A stretch of 64,000 nt of DNA from Devosia nitrariae (GTDB lineage Bacteria; Pseudomonadota; Alphaproteobacteria; Rhizobiales; Devosiaceae), in assembly GCF_030160115.1 (NCBI RefSeq), contig NZ_BSNS01000012.1:62001-126000 (forward strand), written 5' to 3'. The translations under genes and the position numbers were made by a program. Below are positions 20,423-28,676 of the stretch, piece after piece (position 1 is the stretch's first letter; every line of letters starts with the position of its first letter). The notes below the pieces were generated by a model. That model searched no databases. It was given only the letters and a program-made list of their open reading frames with translations, and was not told the origin of the DNA.

Positions 20423-23400
20423 ATGTCGATCGCCAGGAAGAACGAGAGCGGCGGAACCCTGGCGGCGCTGTTCGTGCGCCGGCCCGTGCTCGCCGCGGTG
20501 GTCAATGCGCTGATCGTCGTCGCCGGCCTTGCCGCCCTCTTCGGCGTCGAGGTGCGCGAGTTGCCGCGCGTCGAACAGCCGGTGCTGTCCATCTCGACGA
20601 GCTTCGAGGGCGCGGCGGCGGAAACCGTCGACCGAGAGGTAACGGCGGTGGTGGAAGGGGCTGTTGCGCGCGTACAGGGCGTCACCGCCATCTCGTCAAG
20701 CTCCTCCAACGGCTCGAGCCGCGTGACGTTGGAGTTCTCCGAGAGCACCGACCTCGACGTTGCGACCTCGGACGTGCGCGACGCATTGAGCCGCGCGACG
20801 CGGAGCCTTCCGGACGACGTAGACGACCCGACGATCTTCAAGGCAGATTCCGACGCCCAGCCGATCATGCGCCTGGCGGTAACCTCCGACACACTCTCCC
20901 TCGCGCAACTGAGCGAGGTGGTCGACGATACCATCGCCGAGCGGCTCGCCGCCGTGCCCGGCGTTGCCGAGGTGCAGGTCTACGGCACGCGCACCAGCGC
21001 CTTCGAGATCGACGTCGACCCGGTACGGCTGGCGAGCCACGGCCTGACCGTCGCCGACATCCGCAACGCGCTCGCAACCATCGCCTTCGACACCCCGGCA
21101 GGCTCCCTCAACGGCCCGAACCAGAACATCACCGTGCGTGCCATCTCCGAGGTGACCACCCCCGAGGACTTCGAAGCGATCATCATCAATGGCTCCACGC
21201 GGCTGCGCGATGTCGCTTCGGTGGTGTTCGACGCGGCCGCCAGCACCAGCGCCTTGCGCTCGGACGGGCGGCCGGGCATCGGGCTCGGCATCGTGCGCCA
21301 GGCCCAGTCCAACACCATCGACATTTCCCATGGCGTGCATGCGGCGGTCGCTACGCTGAATGAAACTTTGCCGGACGGCATCCGCATCAAGGTCTCCGGT
21401 GACGACGCTGTCTTCATCGAAGGCGCCCTCCACGAGGTCCAGATCGCCCTCCTCGTCGCCCTCGTGGTGGTCGTCGCGGTGATCTACCTCTTCCTCCTCG
21501 ACTGGCGGGCGATCATCGTGCCGGCCGTTGCCATGCCCATCGCACTCCTCGGCGCCGTCGCCGGCATCTACATGGCAGGGTTCTCCATCAACATCCTGAC
21601 CCTCCTCGCCCTCGTGCTGGCAACAGGGCTCGTGGTCGACGACGCCATCGTCGTGCTCGAGAACATCGTGCGCCGCAAGCATATGGGCGCGGGCCCGCGC
21701 GCTGCCGCCGTGCTCGGCACCCAGGAGGTTTTCTTCGCCGTCGTCGCCACCACCCTGACTTTGGCGGCCGTCTTCGTGCCGCTGTCGTTCCTCGACGGCC
21801 AGACCGGCCGGCTCTTTCGCGAGTTCGGCTTCACGTTGGCCATTGCGGTCCTGATCTCGTCGGTCGTGGCTCTGAGCCTCGGCCCGATGATCGCCTCGCG
21901 CATGCTGCGCGCAGCCGACGCCGGAGAGCCGCCGCGCAAGGGGCCACTCGCCGCGATCGGGGCTGGGTTCGCCTGGTTCTACCGGGCGACGCTGCGCCTT
22001 GCGCTCGACAATCCGCTGGTCGTGCTGCTTATCGCCATCCTCTTTGCCGCCTCATCCTGGTTCGTCTTCACCAGCCTGCGCCAGGAGATCACACCGCCCG
22101 AGGACCGCGCACAGATCGCGATCGGGGTCTCGGCGCCATCGACCGCCAGCCTTGACTACGTGCGCACCCAGATGACCCGTATCGAGACCATGCTGCAGCC
22201 CTACGTGGCCAGCGGCGAGGCCGATTCGCTCTTCGTGCTTTCGGGCTGGGACAATGGCGGCATGCTGCTCCTTACGCTGGCGCCTTGGGATGCCCGCACC
22301 CGCGATCAATCCGAGATCGCCGCCGAGATCAGCGACATGACCGCGACCGTCCCGGGCGTGCGCGCGTTCCTGCGGCAAGGCAACAGCCTCGGCATCCGCG
22401 GCGGTGGCTCGGGCCTGCAGTTCGCCGTCACCGGCTCCAACTACGGCGTGCTCGCCGAAACCGCCGAGGAGATCGCCGCGCGTCTCGAGGCCGACGGGCG
22501 GTTCGGACGCGTGCAGGTGGATTTCGACGCCACTCAGCCGCAACTGACCCTGACTGTCGACCGTCAGCGCGCCGACGCGCTCGGCATCGACATCAACGGG
22601 CTTTCGACCACCATGCAGGCGCTGATCGATGGCACCGACATCGGCACCGTCTTCGTCGACGACGCGAGCTATACGGTGCGCCTGGTTTCGACGAGCCATC
22701 CGGTCAACGACCCGCGCGACCTCGAGACCCTCTTCGTCAAGACCGGTGACGGGCGCTACGTGCCGATGTCGACGATCGCCACCCTCGAAGAGGCACCGGT
22801 CTCCCCGCGTCTCCGCCGCGAACAGCAGCGCCGCGCGGTCAATGTGTCGGCGAGTCTCGAAGAGGGCCTGGCGCTGGGCGATGCCTACTACCAGATGCTG
22901 GAGATCGCCCGGCCGGTGCTGCCGCAGGGAGTCTCGGTTATGCCGCTCGCCGAAGCCAAGACCATCGGGGAGGCCAATAACGGGCTGATGGTGACTTTCG
23001 GTTTTGCGCTCGTCATCATCTTCCTGGTGCTCGCCGCCCAGTTCGAGAGCCTCATGAGCGCGGTGATCGTGATGGCGACCGTGCCCTTCGGCGTTGCCGC
23101 GGCGCTCTATGCGCTGCTCCTGACCGGCGGCAGCCTCAACATCTACAGCCAGATCGGTCTTGTGCTGGTCGTCGGCATTATGGCCAAAAACGGCATCCTC
23201 ATCGTTGAGTTCGCCAACCAGCTGCGCGATCGCGGCATGAGCGTGCGCCAGGCGGTGGAGGATGCGTCAAATATCCGCCTTCGCCCGGTGATGATGACGA
23301 TGATCGCCACGATCGTCGGCGGCGTGCCGCTGATACTGGCAAGTGGGGCCGGCGCCGAAGCGCGCCAGGCGGTCGGCTGGGTGATCGTGGGAGGGCTTGG

Positions 23401-23545
23401 CTTTGCCGCCATCTCGACACTCTACCTGACGCCCGTTGCCTACCTGCTGCTGGCCCGTTTCTCCAAGCCCAAGGTGGAAGAAGAGGCGCGGCTCGAGCGC
23501 GAGCTCGATGCAGCGGGAACGGCACGCACAGAGCCGGCGGAGTGA
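20423..23545 (+). CDS. Efflux RND transporter permease subunit
   Basis: 1040 residues, typical for RND drug pumps: 12 transmembrane helices with two large periplasmic loops. The proton-relay acidic pair is in GLVVDDAIVVLENIVRR (helix 4), and the C-terminal half has the matching helix-10 region VGIMAKNGILIVEFANQLRD. It exports hydrophobic or toxic compounds with proton antiport. The ATG at 20423 was chosen because GAGGAG precedes it. The 17 extra upstream residues overlap the adaptor gene out of frame. Substrate unknown. Confidence 0.92.
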   Translation: MSIARKNESGGTLAALFVRRPVLAAVVNALIVVAGLAALFGVEVRELPRVEQPVLSISTSFEGAAAETVDREVTAVVEGAVARVQGVTAISSSSSNGSSRVTLEFSESTDLDVATSDVRDALSRATRSLPDDVDDPTIFKADSDAQPIMRLAVTSDTLSLAQLSEVVDDTIAERLAAVPGVAEVQVYGTRTSAFEIDVDPVRLASHGLTVADIRNALATIAFDTPAGSLNGPNQNITVRAISEVTTPEDFEAIIINGSTRLRDVASVVFDAAASTSALRSDGRPGIGLGIVRQAQSNTIDISHGVHAAVATLNETLPDGIRIKVSGDDAVFIEGALHEVQIALLVALVVVVAVIYLFLLDWRAIIVPAVAMPIALLGAVAGIYMAGFSINILTLLALVLATGLVVDDAIVVLENIVRRKHMGAGPRAAAVLGTQEVFFAVVATTLTLAAVFVPLSFLDGQTGRLFREFGFTLAIAVLISSVVALSLGPMIASRMLRAADAGEPPRKGPLAAIGAGFAWFYRATLRLALDNPLVVLLIAILFAASSWFVFTSLRQEITPPEDRAQIAIGVSAPSTASLDYVRTQMTRIETMLQPYVASGEADSLFVLSGWDNGGMLLLTLAPWDARTRDQSEIAAEISDMTATVPGVRAFLRQGNSLGIRGGGSGLQFAVTGSNYGVLAETAEEIAARLEADGRFGRVQVDFDATQPQLTLTVDRQRADALGIDINGLSTTMQALIDGTDIGTVFVDDASYTVRLVSTSHPVNDPRDLETLFVKTGDGRYVPMSTIATLEEAPVSPRLRREQQRRAVNVSASLEEGLALGDAYYQMLEIARPVLPQGVSVMPLAEAKTIGEANNGLMVTFGFALVIIFLVLAAQFESLMSAVIVMATVPFGVAAALYALLLTGGSLNIYSQIGLVLVVGIMAKNGILIVEFANQLRDRGMSVRQAVEDASNIRLRPVMMTMIATIVGGVPLILASGAGAEARQAVGWVIVGGLGFAAISTLYLTPVAYLLLARFSKPKVEEEARLERELDAAGTARTEPAE

Positions 23546-24024
23546 TGCCGACCGTCCATATGATCCACGGTTTCATCGGTTCGGGGAAGACAACTTTCGC
23601 GAAACGGCTTGAAGCGCAGCTGCCCGCTCTTCGGTTCACCCATGACGAATGGATGAGCCGTCTCTACGGCGAGGATCCACCTGCCGACCAGTTCCCCGAC
23701 CTTTACCGGCGTGTGTCTGGCCTGGTCGCGGAGCTTTGGCCGAAATGTGTAAAGCTGCAGGTGAATGTCGTGCTCGACCTAGGCTTCTGGTCGCGCACTG
23801 AGCGAGACGAAGTCAGGCGGATGGCCGCGGCGATGGGTGCATCATCTCGCCTCTACGCGTTGACGTGCCCCGATGAGGTCGCGTGGGCGCGTATCGAACA
23901 GCGCAATGAGGCTTTGTCTGGGAGCCTGTTCATCAGCCGCGCCACCTTCGAACTGCTCAAAGCGAGTTTTGAGCCATTGGCAGACGATGAGGACGCGATC
24001 TTTCCGGAAATCACCCAGGCGTAG
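23545..24024 (+). CDS. AAA family ATP-binding protein (small kinase-like)
   Basis: 159 residues. Walker A is HGFIGSGKTTFAKRLE (~7-22), THDEWMSRLYG follows, and a DLGFWSRTERDEVR segment has the Walker B-side Asp and downstream Arg residues. It looks like the P-loop kinase-like proteins related to chloramphenicol phosphotransferase, gluconate kinase and zeta-toxin folds. The substrate is unknown. Its ATG overlaps the stop of the RND pump gene (TGATG), so it is translated with that operon. Its 3' end overlaps the convergent nucleotidyltransferase gene by 14 bases. Confidence 0.8.
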   Translation: MPTVHMIHGFIGSGKTTFAKRLEAQLPALRFTHDEWMSRLYGEDPPADQFPDLYRRVSGLVAELWPKCVKLQVNVVLDLGFWSRTERDEVRRMAAAMGASSRLYALTCPDEVAWARIEQRNEALSGSLFISRATFELLKASFEPLADDEDAIFPEITQA

Positions 24025-24790
24025 GCTGTACACCATCCTGTGAGCCGACCCGGCGCGCCTCGAGAGGCGCTTCCTGCCTGTACCCGTCGAAGAAGCGCCC
24101 ACCGTGCAAAGCGAGTTCGCGATCCGCAAGAGCCAGTAGCTGAGCACCCTCCCCTTGAGCTGCGAGCCGGAAGGCAGTCTCGAAGGCTTCTGCCAGGTCG
24201 GCGTCGAGCCTCCCCAGAAGCCGTGGCGCCCATTTTCCTCGGCCGGTCCAGGCGCCACGGCCCAACAACGTCAGATCGGCCAGCTTCTGGTAGAGCTGCG
24301 CTGCTATGGCAGCCACCTCCCCGCGCGGACGTTCTCCGCGCAGGTCATCGGCAAGGTCGGTCACCAGATAAAGAAGGCTCTCATAGCTCGGCCCAGCAAG
24401 CGGAGTTGGCCCTGCCGCCAGAAGCTTCGCTGCTTCCGCCTGGATGGCCCCCGCCTTCTCGACATCGACACCCAGGATCGTGCCAGTCGCCACCATGTTC
24501 ACCATGATCGGGCAGCCGCTCTCGGCATCACGACCGAGATAGTACGCGAGGGTCTCCGGGTCATTGACGAAGGCCTCGACCGGGAAGCCTTCCTGGACAA
24601 ATGACTCGCGCCACGCCCTTTCCAGCGAAGGGAAAACGACGACGAGATCGATATCCGACCAAGCGGTGCCTTCGCCGCGCATGATTGAGCCGGTAGCGTA
24701 AGCGAAGTCGGCTCCAGCGAAGCGAATAGCCAGCGCGGTCTTGGCGGCAGCAAGTGCGCGATCTGCGAGATTGCTTAGAACTTTTTCCAA
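24011..24790 (-). CDS. Nucleotidyltransferase domain protein
   Basis: About 259 residues. GSIMRGEGTAWSDIDLVVVF holds the Gly-Ser and two-Asp metal motif (GS...DxD) of the minimal nucleotidyltransferase fold, as in aminoglycoside nucleotidyltransferases. A helical C-terminal part follows. TTG 24790 is preferred as start because GAGGAC lies 6 bases upstream. An upstream TTG at 24826 would fall inside the T run of the preceding terminator. An aminoglycoside-modifying role is possible but not shown. The acceptor is unknown. Confidence 0.75.
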   Translation of the reverse strand: MEKVLSNLADRALAAAKTALAIRFAGADFAYATGSIMRGEGTAWSDIDLVVVFPSLERAWRESFVQEGFPVEAFVNDPETLAYYLGRDAESGCPIMVNMVATGTILGVDVEKAGAIQAEAAKLLAAGPTPLAGPSYESLLYLVTDLADDLRGERPRGEVAAIAAQLYQKLADLTLLGRGAWTGRGKWAPRLLGRLDADLAEAFETAFRLAAQGEGAQLLALADRELALHGGRFFDGYRQEAPLEARRVGSQDGVQPTPG

Positions 24791-24823
24791 GGTGACGTCC
24801 TCAAAATCGGGACGCGCCGGGAA

Positions 24824-24950
24824 CAAAAAACCCCGCTCGCGTCCGGCGGGGTTGGCATAGCGACAGCGAACTGACTTTAGTTCATGCCACGACCATCCAC
24901 CGCGTTGCGGTGGTGGTGGAGGTGGTCGAGATGAGCAAAATGCAGTTCAT
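24824..24950 (-). ncRNA. Candidate small regulatory RNA, about 125 nt
   Basis: The 25045-24790 gap carries on the minus strand a -35/-10 promoter, then three stem-loops and a terminator. Hairpin 1 (24891-24931) has outer CGACCA/TGGTCG and inner CCACCGC/GCGGTGG arms, with CCTCC, a Shine-Dalgarno complement, in the unpaired bulge. Hairpin 2 has TGGCAT/ATGCCA (24853-24858, 24884-24889) stacked on GAACT/AGTTC. Hairpin 3 is the terminator. This is the layout of alphaproteobacterial trans-acting sRNAs with anti-SD loops. A 22-codon frame rich in Thr starts at the predicted +1 (ATG 24950, stop at 24882), but without a ribosome-binding site, so a leader-peptide attenuator is the alternative. Function inferred only. 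Confidence 0.55.
24825..24852 (-). terminator. Rho-independent terminator of the candidate sRNA
   Basis: AACCCCGC (24829-24836) and GCGGGGTT (24845-24852) form an 8-bp stem. On the minus strand the stem is followed by TTTTGTT. It would also stop transcripts from the HAD gene upstream. Confidence 0.85.
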
Positions 24951-24956
24951 GCGCGA

Positions 24957-24986
24957 ATGCTAGATCGCCCAAGCGCGAGATGTCAA
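24957..24986 (-). promoter_or_regulatory. Promoter of the candidate sRNA
   Basis: On the minus strand a perfect TTGACA (24981-24986) is followed after 18 bases by TAGCAT (24957-24962), which keeps four of the six consensus bases including the key A2 and T6. The predicted start of transcription is about 24950. Confidence 0.55.
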
Positions 24987-25044
24987 ATCCTGGCTGGTCT
25001 TCTGCAGCGGCAGTTTCTTCGGCCGCTTCGATACGCGCCGTGCA

Positions 25045-25650
25045 TTAAGAAGTGAAGGCGGCTAGCTCTCCGCTCAACGTCATCCCCGGCCTCCAATGCA
25101 CGGCGTTCCATCCGAAATCGCGCGCAGCCAGGACATTATCCTGTGTGTCGTCGATCAGGACGATACTCTCGGGAGGAGTACCTGCGGCCTCCGTCGCAAG
25201 CGTGTAGAACTCATTGGAAGGTTTGCGATGCCCGAGCACCGCCGAATAGAAGATGCCGTCGACGTGCCCTTCGAGGCCCATGTCAGTCATCAGGTAATTC
25301 GCGCGCATGTGCTCCTGGTTGGTCGCGAGATAGACACGGTCGCCTGCGGCGCGAAGTTCGCCGATCGCACGGAGCACGTCCTGGTTGATGCGGGAATCGT
25401 TCACGAACCAGTAGTCGATCAGCGCTTCGGCGCTGACGGTCGGCGCAATCACGGCGAGCACCTCCGAGAGTTCTGGAACCAACGCCTTTTGGCCCGTAAC
25501 GATGGCAGACCATCGCGGCCTGAAAAACTCTCGCTGGAGAACGTCAGGAGGAATGCCCAGGTCCTGCTTCAGATCGGTGAAGAGGTGGGCACCGTCCTGA
25601 GGGCGGCCGCAGACGAGCACACCGTCCACATCCATCATTATCGTGCGCAT
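25045..25650 (-). CDS. HAD family hydrolase
   Basis: 201 residues. Motif I near the N-terminus is MMDVDGVLVCG (nucleophile Asp and acid Asp), motif II is VYLATNQEH, and motif IV is SIVLIDDTQDNVLAARDFGW with the metal-binding Asp pair. The cap helices between residues ~15 and 95 fit subfamily IA. It likely dephosphorylates a small metabolite in the cytoplasm. Substrate unknown. It is part of a run of leftward small-enzyme genes with separate spacing. Confidence 0.85.
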   Translation of the reverse strand: MRTIMMDVDGVLVCGRPQDGAHLFTDLKQDLGIPPDVLQREFFRPRWSAIVTGQKALVPELSEVLAVIAPTVSAEALIDYWFVNDSRINQDVLRAIGELRAAGDRVYLATNQEHMRANYLMTDMGLEGHVDGIFYSAVLGHRKPSNEFYTLATEAAGTPPESIVLIDDTQDNVLAARDFGWNAVHWRPGMTLSGELAAFTS

Positions 25651-25721
25651 CTTGGTCCCCCTTGGAGCGGCACAGGAAAAGCCCAGGCTCCACCAACAGA
25701 ATGCCGATTCGCCCGGGAAGC

Positions 25722-26183
25722 CTAAAAGATCGCCTTCTGAAGAGGCAATTTCCTCGGCGCCACAAAGCCTGAGGCCAATTCCTCCCAGAACGCCTCATGC
25801 AAGACCTCCGGGAAAACATAGCCGGCAGGGAACTCCCCTCGGGCAAACCATCCAGCTTCGATGATGGACTCTTCCGTGGCCGGATTGGCATGCACTTCGA
25901 TCTCTCCCGCGACGTATGCGGCCAGATACCAGAATTTCACCATCCTGCCGCTGTCGTCGATCAGCTCGTCGATATACGCGAGGCGATCGGCCCGTACACG
26001 GATCTGCGTCTCTTCGAACGTCTCCCGTTCCACGGCTAGCGACATTTCCTCGTCGCCCTCAACACCTCCGCCCGGAGGAGCCCAGAAATCATACTTGCCC
26101 GGGACGCAATGCCGAGCCAGCAACAGCCGCTCGTTCCTGAGCACGAGCGCCCCGACGGAAATGCGGTGCTTCACTGTGCACAC
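25722..26183 (-). CDS. NUDIX hydrolase
   Basis: 153 residues. The Nudix box GGGVEGDEEMSLAVERETFE followed by ET (~37-59) keeps the REx2EE metal ligands. The N-terminal ISVGALVLRNERLLLARH is the first strand of the fold. The enzyme should cleave a nucleoside diphosphate linked to another group. The branch with APPGGGVEG and a C-terminal helix is often annotated as a general housecleaning or (d)NTP/ADP-sugar hydrolase. Substrate cannot be told. Confidence 0.88.
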   Translation of the reverse strand: MCTVKHRISVGALVLRNERLLLARHCVPGKYDFWAPPGGGVEGDEEMSLAVERETFEETQIRVRADRLAYIDELIDDSGRMVKFWYLAAYVAGEIEVHANPATEESIIEAGWFARGEFPAGYVFPEVLHEAFWEELASGFVAPRKLPLQKAIF

Positions 26184-26252
26184 CCTTTCAGAAGACCGAG
26201 CGCCTCGCCCGCCGGTGCGCGTCCCGGACGCCGAGCACGCAGCGGAAGAGAG

Positions 26253-26783
26253 CTAGACGATCGCGTGGCCGCGTTCGGCATCACGCCGCACGCGGGCGAA
26301 ATGCTTGCGCGCCTTGTCGCGCCGCAGGCGTGAGACGCGGTCAGTGAACAGGATGCCGTTGGTATGATCGATTTCGTGCTGGAGGCAGACCGCGAACTCA
26401 CCGTCGGCGTCCGTCTCGTGCACCTCGCCGCTGAGATCCTGATAGCGCACGCGCACACGCGCCGATCGATCGACGGGAACGGTGTAGTCCGGCATCGACA
26501 AGCACCCTTCGACGCCGCGCACCATATCGTCCGACCATACCAGGAGCTCGGGATTGACCAGCGTCAGCCGATGGCGCCGATCCTCATTATCGCGCACGTC
26601 CATCACCACGAGGCGCCTCGGCACCCCGATCTGCACCGCAGCGAGACCGGCGCCCTTGGCCTTGTCCATCACCTCGAACATCTTCTGCGAGAGCGCCCGC
26701 AGTTCGTCGTCGAAGCGGGTAACGACCTCGGAAGGCCGCTTCAACAGGGGATCGTCGATGGGCAGGATCGGTTCGTCGGGCAT
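26253..26783 (-). CDS. def: Peptide deformylase
   Basis: 176 residues with all three motifs: GAGLAAVQIG (~46-55), EGCLS (with the metal Cys, ~93-97) and HEIDH (~137-141) with the two His ligands and catalytic Glu. It removes the formyl group from N-terminal Met of new proteins. ATG 26783 was chosen because GAGG lies 4 bases upstream and the sequence MPDEPILPIDDPLLKRPSE fits the family N-terminus. The longer frame from 26846 lacks homology. No fmt gene is adjacent, so this may be a second def copy in the genome. Confidence 0.92.
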   Translation of the reverse strand: MPDEPILPIDDPLLKRPSEVVTRFDDELRALSQKMFEVMDKAKGAGLAAVQIGVPRRLVVMDVRDNEDRRHRLTLVNPELLVWSDDMVRGVEGCLSMPDYTVPVDRSARVRVRYQDLSGEVHETDADGEFAVCLQHEIDHTNGILFTDRVSRLRRDKARKHFARVRRDAERGHAIV

Positions 26784-26867
26784 GTGACCTCGCTTCGGTA
26801 GGCAAGCGTAAGCGCTCAATGTATGGAGCGGGCGACGGGGGATCAAGCGAGGGCGGTCAAGGGCGCG

Positions 26868-27347
26868 TTATGGGAGACCGGCGTGACAGGACTTCTCCAT
26901 AAGGAAGTTCTCCAGCCTTTGCCCGCGCTTCTCGACCGTTTGGGCTTTCAAGACGTGGAACCCTCTCCGCTCGAAAAACGGCCGGGCGGTCTTGCTCGCT
27001 TCTGTGTGGACCCGGGCGAAACCTTGCCGTTGCGCTTCGTTCTCCACGCTCTCCAGCAGGCGCGAAGCGATGCCCAATCCTTGGAACTCGGGATGTACGA
27101 ACATCATGTCGAGCAAACCGTCAGACGTCAGGTCGGCAAAGCCGACCGCCTGAGCACCAATGTGAGCGATCCAAGTAGGCCTGCTGGCTCGCCGGGCCGC
27201 CCACACGGCGCCGTCCTCGACCTTTGCCCACGCATCAACCTGGGCAGGCGTATAATCTCTTGAGCAGACCTCTCGGATTGCCCGCAGGAAGATCTCTATC
27301 GTCACGTCCACATCTTTGATTGTGTAAGACCTGACAACGATCTCCAC
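26868..27347 (-). CDS. GNAT family N-acetyltransferase
   Basis: 159 residues. The acetyl-CoA binding motif A is MFVHPEFQGLGIASRLLESV (~81-100) with the Q/RxxGxG/A core. KTARPFFERRGFHVL follows as motif B, usual for small-molecule or YafP-like acetyltransferases. The acceptor is unknown. It lies upstream of def in the same direction, with 84 bases between, so cotranscription is possible. Confidence 0.85.
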   Translation of the reverse strand: MEIVVRSYTIKDVDVTIEIFLRAIREVCSRDYTPAQVDAWAKVEDGAVWAARRASRPTWIAHIGAQAVGFADLTSDGLLDMMFVHPEFQGLGIASRLLESVENEAQRQGFARVHTEASKTARPFFERRGFHVLKAQTVEKRGQRLENFLMEKSCHAGLP

Positions 27348-27392
27348 TGCGACCTCCCAATCGAACGCTATCCGACACTCCCGGCAAAAACA

Positions 27393-27419
27393 GAGGCCGC
27401 CGGGTTGCCCCAGCGGCCT
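27393..27419 (-). terminator. Terminator after chvE-gguAB
   Basis: AGGCCGC and GCGGCCT form a stem with a 12-base loop, followed on the minus strand by CTGTTTTTG. The plus strand also ends in TTTT, so it can work in both directions. It lies 25 bases past the gguB stop. Confidence 0.75.
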
Positions 27420-27443
27420 TTTACGCGATTGTAAGGACTAAGG

Positions 27444-28676
27444 TCAGGCCTTGTTCTTGTTGTAGACGTCGAACACGACCGCCCCAAGCAGCACCAGGCC
27501 CTTGATGACCTGCTGCCAGTCGATGTTGACGCCCATGATCGACATGCCGTTGTTCATCACGCCCATGATGAAGGCGCCGATGACCGCGCCCGCCACCTGG
27601 CCAACGCCGCCCGCCATCGACGCGCCGCCGATGAAGACGGCGGCAATGACATCGAGCTCGAAGCCCTGGCCGGCTTTCGGTGTCGCCGTGTTGAGGCGGG
27701 CCGCGAAGATCAGGCCGGCAAGCGCCGCCAGCATCCCCATGATCACGAAGATATAGAAGGTCAGCCGCTCGGTCTTGATGCCCGACAACTGCGCAGCCTT
27801 GGCATTGCCGCCGAGCGCATAAATGCGCCGCCCCAGCGTCGTCATGCGGGTGATGAAGACGAAGACGGCGATGAGGATCGACATCACCACCATCACGTTC
27901 GGGATGCCTTTATACGAGGCGAGCGTATAGGTGAAGAAGAGGATCAGCGCACCGATGATCGCGGTCTTGACGGCAAAGAGCGCGAAGGGTTCGGCCTGGT
28001 AGCCGTGCCGCTCGCGGCTCGCCCGCGAGGTGAGGCTGAAATAGACGATGGCAAGGACGATCGCAATGCCGATGACCAGCGTCGTGGTGTGCAGCGTGAT
28101 CGGCGCCGCCTCGCCCTGCGGAATGGTGATCGGCCCGAAGACGTCGGGAATGAATCCGGCCGAAAGCATCTGGAACTCGGGCGGAAAAGGCCCGACCGAA
28201 CGCCCGCCGAGGATGGCAAGCGACAGCCCCTTGAACACCAGCATGCCGGCCAGCGTCACGATGAATGAGGGAATCTTGAGGTAGGCGATCCAGAAGCCCT
28301 GCGAGGCGCCGATAAGGGCGCCGACGCCGAGGCAGAGGATTGCCGCGACCAGCGGATTGAGGTCGTATTCGACCATCAGGATCGCCGCCACCGCGCCGAC
28401 AAAACCCGAGACAGAGCCGACCGACAGGTCGATATGCCCGCCCACGATCACCAGGAGCATGCCGAGCGCCATGATGATGATGTAGGAGTTCTGCAGGACG
28501 ATGTTGGTGAGGTTGACCGGCTTGAACAGCGTGCCGTTGGTGGCGAACTGGAAGAACACCATGATTGCCAGGAGCGCGACCACGAGCCCGTAATCGCGCA
28601 GGTTCGACTGGATGATCGCACGCACCGAGGAGCGGGCTCCGGGCGCGGCTGCCGAGTTGACGGTTTCGCTGCTCAT
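27444..28676 (-). CDS. gguB: Multiple monosaccharide ABC transporter permease
   Basis: 410 residues with about ten hydrophobic helices of the RbsC/XylH type. [20 protein letters not shown] is the conserved first-half signature, and [20 protein letters not shown] is the conserved C-terminal one. It forms the channel for the sugars delivered by ChvE. It overlaps gguA by an ATGA. An internal hydrophilic loop (residues ~220-235) is usual for GguB/XylH. Confidence 0.9.
   Translation of the reverse strand: MSSETVNSAAAPGARSSVRAIIQSNLRDYGLVVALLAIMVFFQFATNGTLFKPVNLTNIVLQNSYIIIMALGMLLVIVGGHIDLSVGSVSGFVGAVAAILMVEYDLNPLVAAILCLGVGALIGASQGFWIAYLKIPSFIVTLAGMLVFKGLSLAILGGRSVGPFPPEFQMLSAGFIPDVFGPITIPQGEAAPITLHTTTLVIGIAIVLAIVYFSLTSRASRERHGYQAEPFALFAVKTAIIGALILFFTYTLASYKGIPNVMVVMSILIAVFVFITRMTTLGRRIYALGGNAKAAQLSGIKTERLTFYIFVIMGMLAALAGLIFAARLNTATPKAGQGFELDVIAAVFIGGASMAGGVGQVAGAVIGAFIMGVMNNGMSIMGVNIDWQQVIKGLVLLGAVVFDVYNKNKA

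Noticed and set aside
24882..24950. A 22-codon Thr-rich reading frame (control codons for a leader-peptide attenuator)
   Set aside because: No ribosome-binding site, its ATG falls at the predicted start of transcription, and no competing antiterminator pairing with the terminator was found. Kept only as an alternative to the sRNA call.
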